From the NCBI RefSeq assembly GCF_025755255.1, contig NZ_JALIEB010000001.1, positions 124,001 through 188,000 of the forward strand: DNA of 64,000 nucleotides, read 5' to 3'. Below the pieces are notes generated by a model. The model saw only the letters and a program-made list of their open reading frames with translations. It ran no database searches and was not told the origin of the DNA. The DNA is from Roseobacter sinensis (lineage in GTDB: Bacteria > Pseudomonadota > Alphaproteobacteria > Rhodobacterales > Rhodobacteraceae). How positions within the stretch are numbered: position 1 is the stretch's first letter; every line of letters starts with the position of its first letter. Below are positions 61,319 to 64,000 of the stretch, one piece after another. The position numbers were made by a program, and so were the translations under genes.

Positions 61319-61319
<1 letters not shown>
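61047..61319 (+). CDS. YCII-domain (YciI) protein
   Basis: A 90-residue YciI-type protein: MLVALIAHDKPGAL, RPAHVAYLKESGAV, GPLLDDAGEMTGSLIILD, and ADPYGQAGLFASVDLIPW. The His in IAHDKPGAL and Asp in YGQAG region are family-conserved. ATG directly follows the gpsA stop, and its stop overlaps the EVE gene ATG. Function unknown; YciI of E. coli is stable, small and of unsettled role. Confidence 0.88.
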
Positions 61320-61738
<419 letters not shown>

Positions 61739-61788
61739 CCCGATGCCGGACTTGGTGGCAGTCTCCCGCCAGAAAGTGGGAGGACGTC

Positions 61789-62184
61789 ATGGAATATGTG
61801 AGCGTTTTGGTTGCCGGTGTCGCCGGCTTCATGTTTGGTGCGGTCTGGTACACGGTGCTGGCGCAGTCATGGATGAAGGCCTCGGGCGTGCCGCTCGATG
61901 ACAGCGGGCAACCGGCCAACCGCGCGGATCCGGTCCCCTATGTCACCAGCCTTCTGGGGGCGATCCTGGTTGCGGGCATGATGCGGCACACCTTCGAGCT
62001 GAGCGGGATCGATACGGTGGGCAAGGGGCTGCTGTCGGGTCTTGGGATCGGGCTCTTCCTCGTCAGCCCGTGGATCGCGACATTCTACAGCTTCGGCGCC
62101 AAACCGCGCCGCCTCATCCTGATCGACGGCGGATACGCGACGTTCGGCTGCACCGTGATCGGAACGGTCTTGACGTTGTTCTGA
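61789..62184 (+). CDS. DUF1761 membrane protein
   Basis: A 131-residue inner-membrane protein with about four helices. Matches DUF1761 by its GFMFGAVWYTVLAQSWMKASG N-terminus (start GFMFGAVWYTVLAQ) and mid-protein MMRHTFELSGIDTVGKGLL segment, then a SPWIATFYSFGAKPRRLILIDG end. ATG at 61789 follows GGGAGG. Role unknown. Followed by a strong hairpin. Confidence 0.82.
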   Translation: MEYVSVLVAGVAGFMFGAVWYTVLAQSWMKASGVPLDDSGQPANRADPVPYVTSLLGAILVAGMMRHTFELSGIDTVGKGLLSGLGIGLFLVSPWIATFYSFGAKPRRLILIDGGYATFGCTVIGTVLTLF

Positions 62185-62218
62185 GTTGTTCTGAATTGGG
62201 GGATTTCAGAAGTCCATG

Positions 62219-62250
62219 AAGGGTTCTGGCGCCAAGCCAGAACCCTTCTT
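62219..62250 (+). terminator. Hairpin terminator after the DUF1761 gene
   Basis: AAGGGTTCTGGC pairs perfectly (12 bp) with GCCAGAACCCTT around the loop GCCAA. The tail is CTTC, so it is a strong stem with a weak T-run. Confidence 0.7.
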
Positions 62251-62375
62251 CACCCCACGTGCTTCCTATTCCCACCGCACGTGTCTGAAACTGGTCCTGG
62301 CCTTGCTAGCCGGATGTCCAAGAGATACAGGCCACAGCCGAAAATTGCAAATTTTCAGTGTTTTAAATGCGGTCC

Positions 62376-62409
62376 AAAAAAGAAACGCCCCCTTAAGAAA
62401 AGGAGGCGT
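62376..62409 (-). terminator. Intrinsic terminator of the DUF2853 gene
   Basis: On the minus strand, ACGCCTCCTT and AAGGGGGCGT pair around TTCTT (one mismatch), followed by TTCTTTTTT. It lies 24 nt past the stop. Confidence 0.85.
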
Positions 62410-62432
62410 CCGGTCGGTCTCTCGGATCCGGA

Positions 62433-62774
62433 TCAGCTGTAGACAGCTTCCTTTCCGAAATGCTTGGTCAGCATGTAATAGACCACCGCGCGATACTTGT
62501 TCCGCTCGGATTTTCCGTAGGTTTCGATCACCGAGTTGATCGCGGCGTCAAGCTCTGGTCCATCGGAGAGGCCCAGCTTCTTGATCAGGAAATTGTTCTT
62601 CACGGTCTCGATCTCGCCCGCCTGGCTGGAGGCCACTGTGGCCGCATCGGCATCATAGATCGAGGGCCCGCAGCCGATGGTCACTTTCGTGAGCAGGTCC
62701 ATGTCCGGCGACATGCCACATTTGTTCTTCAGATCATCTGCATATTGCGCGATCAAATCGTCCCTTTTGCCCAT
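62433..62774 (-). CDS. DUF2853 protein
   Basis: A 113-residue small acidic helical protein matching DUF2853: MGKRDDLIAQYADDLKNKCG, then VKNNFLIKKLGLSDGPELDAAI and KYRAVVYYMLTKHFGKEAVY. ATG at 62774 with GGGAGAG 5 nt upstream. The frame opens to 62825, unneeded. Function unknown. Confidence 0.85.
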   Translation of the reverse strand: MGKRDDLIAQYADDLKNKCGMSPDMDLLTKVTIGCGPSIYDADAATVASSQAGEIETVKNNFLIKKLGLSDGPELDAAINSVIETYGKSERNKYRAVVYYMLTKHFGKEAVYS

Positions 62775-62935
62775 AAATCTCTCCCAGTTGGCAAGTTTGA
62801 CCAGTTCCTCCGGCCTTCGTGCCACAGGTTAACCACTATATTGCTGTTCACAAAAGGAGTTTTTGTAGCGCCAGTTCCCCGGCGCGGCGTCTTGCTGCGG
62901 CGATCCTGCACGAGTGCGGTCGCGTGAACCGGACG

Positions 62936-62959
62936 AGGGCCCCGTCGATGCAGGGCCCT
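62936..62959. repeat. Hairpin downstream of the PRC-barrel gene
   Basis: AGGGCCC and GGGCCCT flank a 10-nt loop, 28 nt past the stop on the minus strand. No T-run; weak terminator candidate. Confidence 0.4.
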
Positions 62960-62987
62960 GCTGTCGCGTGGTCGTGAGCCCAGCGCG

Positions 62988-63611
62988 TCAGGAGATCTGG
63001 TCGATCACCATGTCTTCCGGCACGCTCTGGATACCGGTTTCATCGAACTCGGGCTGGGCTTCAAGCTCTGCCTCAGTCCAGGATGCCAGCTTCAGCGTGC
63101 CGTCCTCGCCGGCCATGCTGAACTCGCTCAGCGGAATCGCCACCGTATACTCACCAAAGCCGAGAAACCCGCCGATACCGATCACGGCCGCCAGCGCATC
63201 ACCCTCACGAACGACATAGTCGATCTCACCGATGACGTCGCCGTTGGCTTCGGCCACATCCATGCCGATCAGATCACCGACGACCATGCCGGACATCTCG
63301 GCTTCGGCATTTGGATCCGGTGTGTCCGTGGCGTAATCGGTTGCCTCCTCCACCGCGTCGGTCGTCGCGGCCACGGCGCCTTCGGCAGTATCTTCAACCG
63401 CCTGCGCTGCATCCGATGCGGCCTCGGTCGTGGCGTCGATAGCGTCTTCGGTCGCCTCGGCTGCATCACCTGCCAGCTCCTGCGTCTCCTGAGCGGCGTT
63501 TTCGACGGCCGTCTCGGCCGTGATCTCTGCCTCGGGCGAAACGGATGTCCCGGCAAGAGCGGTCCCTGCAGTAAGGGCGAGAATGGCGACTGTAGCTTTC
63601 AGATGGGTCAT
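62988..63611 (-). CDS. Exported PRC-barrel domain protein
   Basis: A 207-residue protein with a signal peptide (MTHLKATVAILALTAGTALA). Next is a low-complexity Ala/Thr/Glu/Asp region (about residues 25-110) with repeated AxEAAxxA patterns, then a PRC-barrel (MSGMVVGDLIGMDVAEANGD, VIGEIDYVVREGDALAAVIGI start VIGEIDYVV, and IPLSEFSMAGEDGTLKLAS). ATG at 63611 has GGAGG ideally placed. Probably stress or envelope associated; function unknown. Confidence 0.87.
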   Translation of the reverse strand: MTHLKATVAILALTAGTALAGTSVSPEAEITAETAVENAAQETQELAGDAAEATEDAIDATTEAASDAAQAVEDTAEGAVAATTDAVEEATDYATDTPDPNAEAEMSGMVVGDLIGMDVAEANGDVIGEIDYVVREGDALAAVIGIGGFLGFGEYTVAIPLSEFSMAGEDGTLKLASWTEAELEAQPEFDETGIQSVPEDMVIDQIS

Positions 63612-63716
63612 GGTTACCTCCATTTGGGTTACGTGCAGGCAACACCCTCGGGCCGCAAATCGTTCCACCCGCCAGTCCGAAAAAGGACGTAAAACCAAAA
63701 ATTTAGTGAATTGAAC

Positions 63717-63749
63717 AAAAACGCCGCCTCCGCGGGAACGGAGACGGCG
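63717..63749 (-). terminator. Intrinsic terminator of ahcY
   Basis: On the minus strand, CGCCG-CTCCG and CGGAG-CGGCG arms with single mismatches form a stem around TTCCCG, followed by TTTTTG. It lies 27 nt past the ahcY stop. Confidence 0.85.
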
Positions 63750-63775
63750 CGTCAGGCGTTTTCGCCAGTTGCGGC

Positions 63776-64000
63776 TCAGTAGCGATAATGCTCGGACTTG
63801 AACGGGCCTTCAGGCGCCACACCGATATAGGCCGCCTGCTCCGGGTTCAGCGTGCTCAGCTTCACGCCGATTCGGTCGAGGTGCAGGCGGGCCACTTTCT
63901 CATCGAGGTGCTTCGGCAGGATGTAGACCTCGTTCTTGTATTGATCGCCCTTGGTCCAGAGTTCGATCTGCGCCAGCACCTGGTTCGTGAAAGAGGCGGA
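63776..64000 (-). CDS. ahcY: S-adenosylhomocysteinase, C-terminal part (runs off the right edge)
   Basis: Hydrolyses S-adenosylhomocysteine to adenosine and homocysteine, keeping methylation going. Only the last 74 residues are in the window: [32 protein letters not shown], and the C-terminal HYRY that closes the NAD site, with a TGA stop at 63776-63778. The rest lies past 64000. Confidence 0.95.
   Translation of the reverse strand, partial: SASFTNQVLAQIELWTKGDQYKNEVYILPKHLDEKVARLHLDRIGVKLSTLNPEQAAYIGVAPEGPFKSEHYRY

Overview
The window is about 64 kb of GC-rich chromosomal DNA from an alphaproteobacterium, almost certainly Rhodobacterales (Roseobacter group). This rests on protein content and gene order: rpsT-dnaA-dnaN-recF-gyrB, ubiB-ubiE/mutM, hemY-mic60-hemD/tsaD-gpsA, dapD and dapE separated by two lineage proteins, and serB divergent from serC-serA with a serC-type RNA leader. 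Most of it is ordinary housekeeping DNA. The accessory parts are an aromatic-amine catabolic block (9.4-19.0 kb), one IS110-type insertion sequence (about 34.8-35.9 kb) and a copper module (52.5-55.2 kb).

Layout. 1-6 kb: partial RNase R, a DUF2064 protein, dapE, two unassigned proteins and dapD on the minus strand, then a LOG-family protein. 6-9.1 kb: a type I secretion adaptor and ABC exporter without outer-membrane partner or substrate. 9.4-11.4 kb: kynU and kynA on the minus strand. 11.5-19.0 kb: a tightly overlapping plus-strand operon for anthraniloyl-CoA degradation (monooxygenase/reductase, SDR, MarR regulator, enoyl-CoA hydratase, acyl-CoA dehydrogenase, CoA ligase, RidA). The two blocks diverge from a control region with two adjacent 14-bp palindromes. 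Together they suggest tryptophan -> kynurenine -> anthranilate -> anthraniloyl-CoA -> ring reduction and beta-oxidation-like steps, although no kynurenine formamidase is present. 19-26.5 kb: LysR regulator, a small DUF1127-like gene, a DUF883/YqjE-like pair, DsbA-like protein, rlmN, IalB-like protein, asparaginase, YCII protein and serB. 26.5-34.6 kb: serC-serA, a metallophosphatase, kbl-tdh under a probable XRE-cupin regulator, and a thiolase.

34.8-38.4 kb: IS110 element with a structured non-coding 5' end (candidate bridge RNA), then ubiB and ubiE. 38.5-48.7 kb: mutM, an enoyl-CoA hydratase, a phosphoglycerate-mutase-like protein, rpsT, then dnaA, dnaN, recF, a LysE exporter and gyrB. 49-52.5 kb: an enoyl-CoA hydratase, a desaturase divergent from an XRE regulator, and a thioesterase, with two copies of an intergenic repeat. 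52.5-55.2 kb: copA-cueR with a textbook 19-bp-spaced MerR-type promoter. 55.2-61.7 kb: hemY, mic60 and hemD, then tsaD, gpsA, YCII and EVE genes. 61.8-64 kb: DUF1761, DUF2853 and PRC-barrel proteins, and the 3' end of ahcY.

I saw no tRNA, rRNA, CRISPR array or prophage. Starts were chosen from ribosome-binding sites, operon overlaps and family length. All functional calls are from reading motifs and family resemblance; no search was run.
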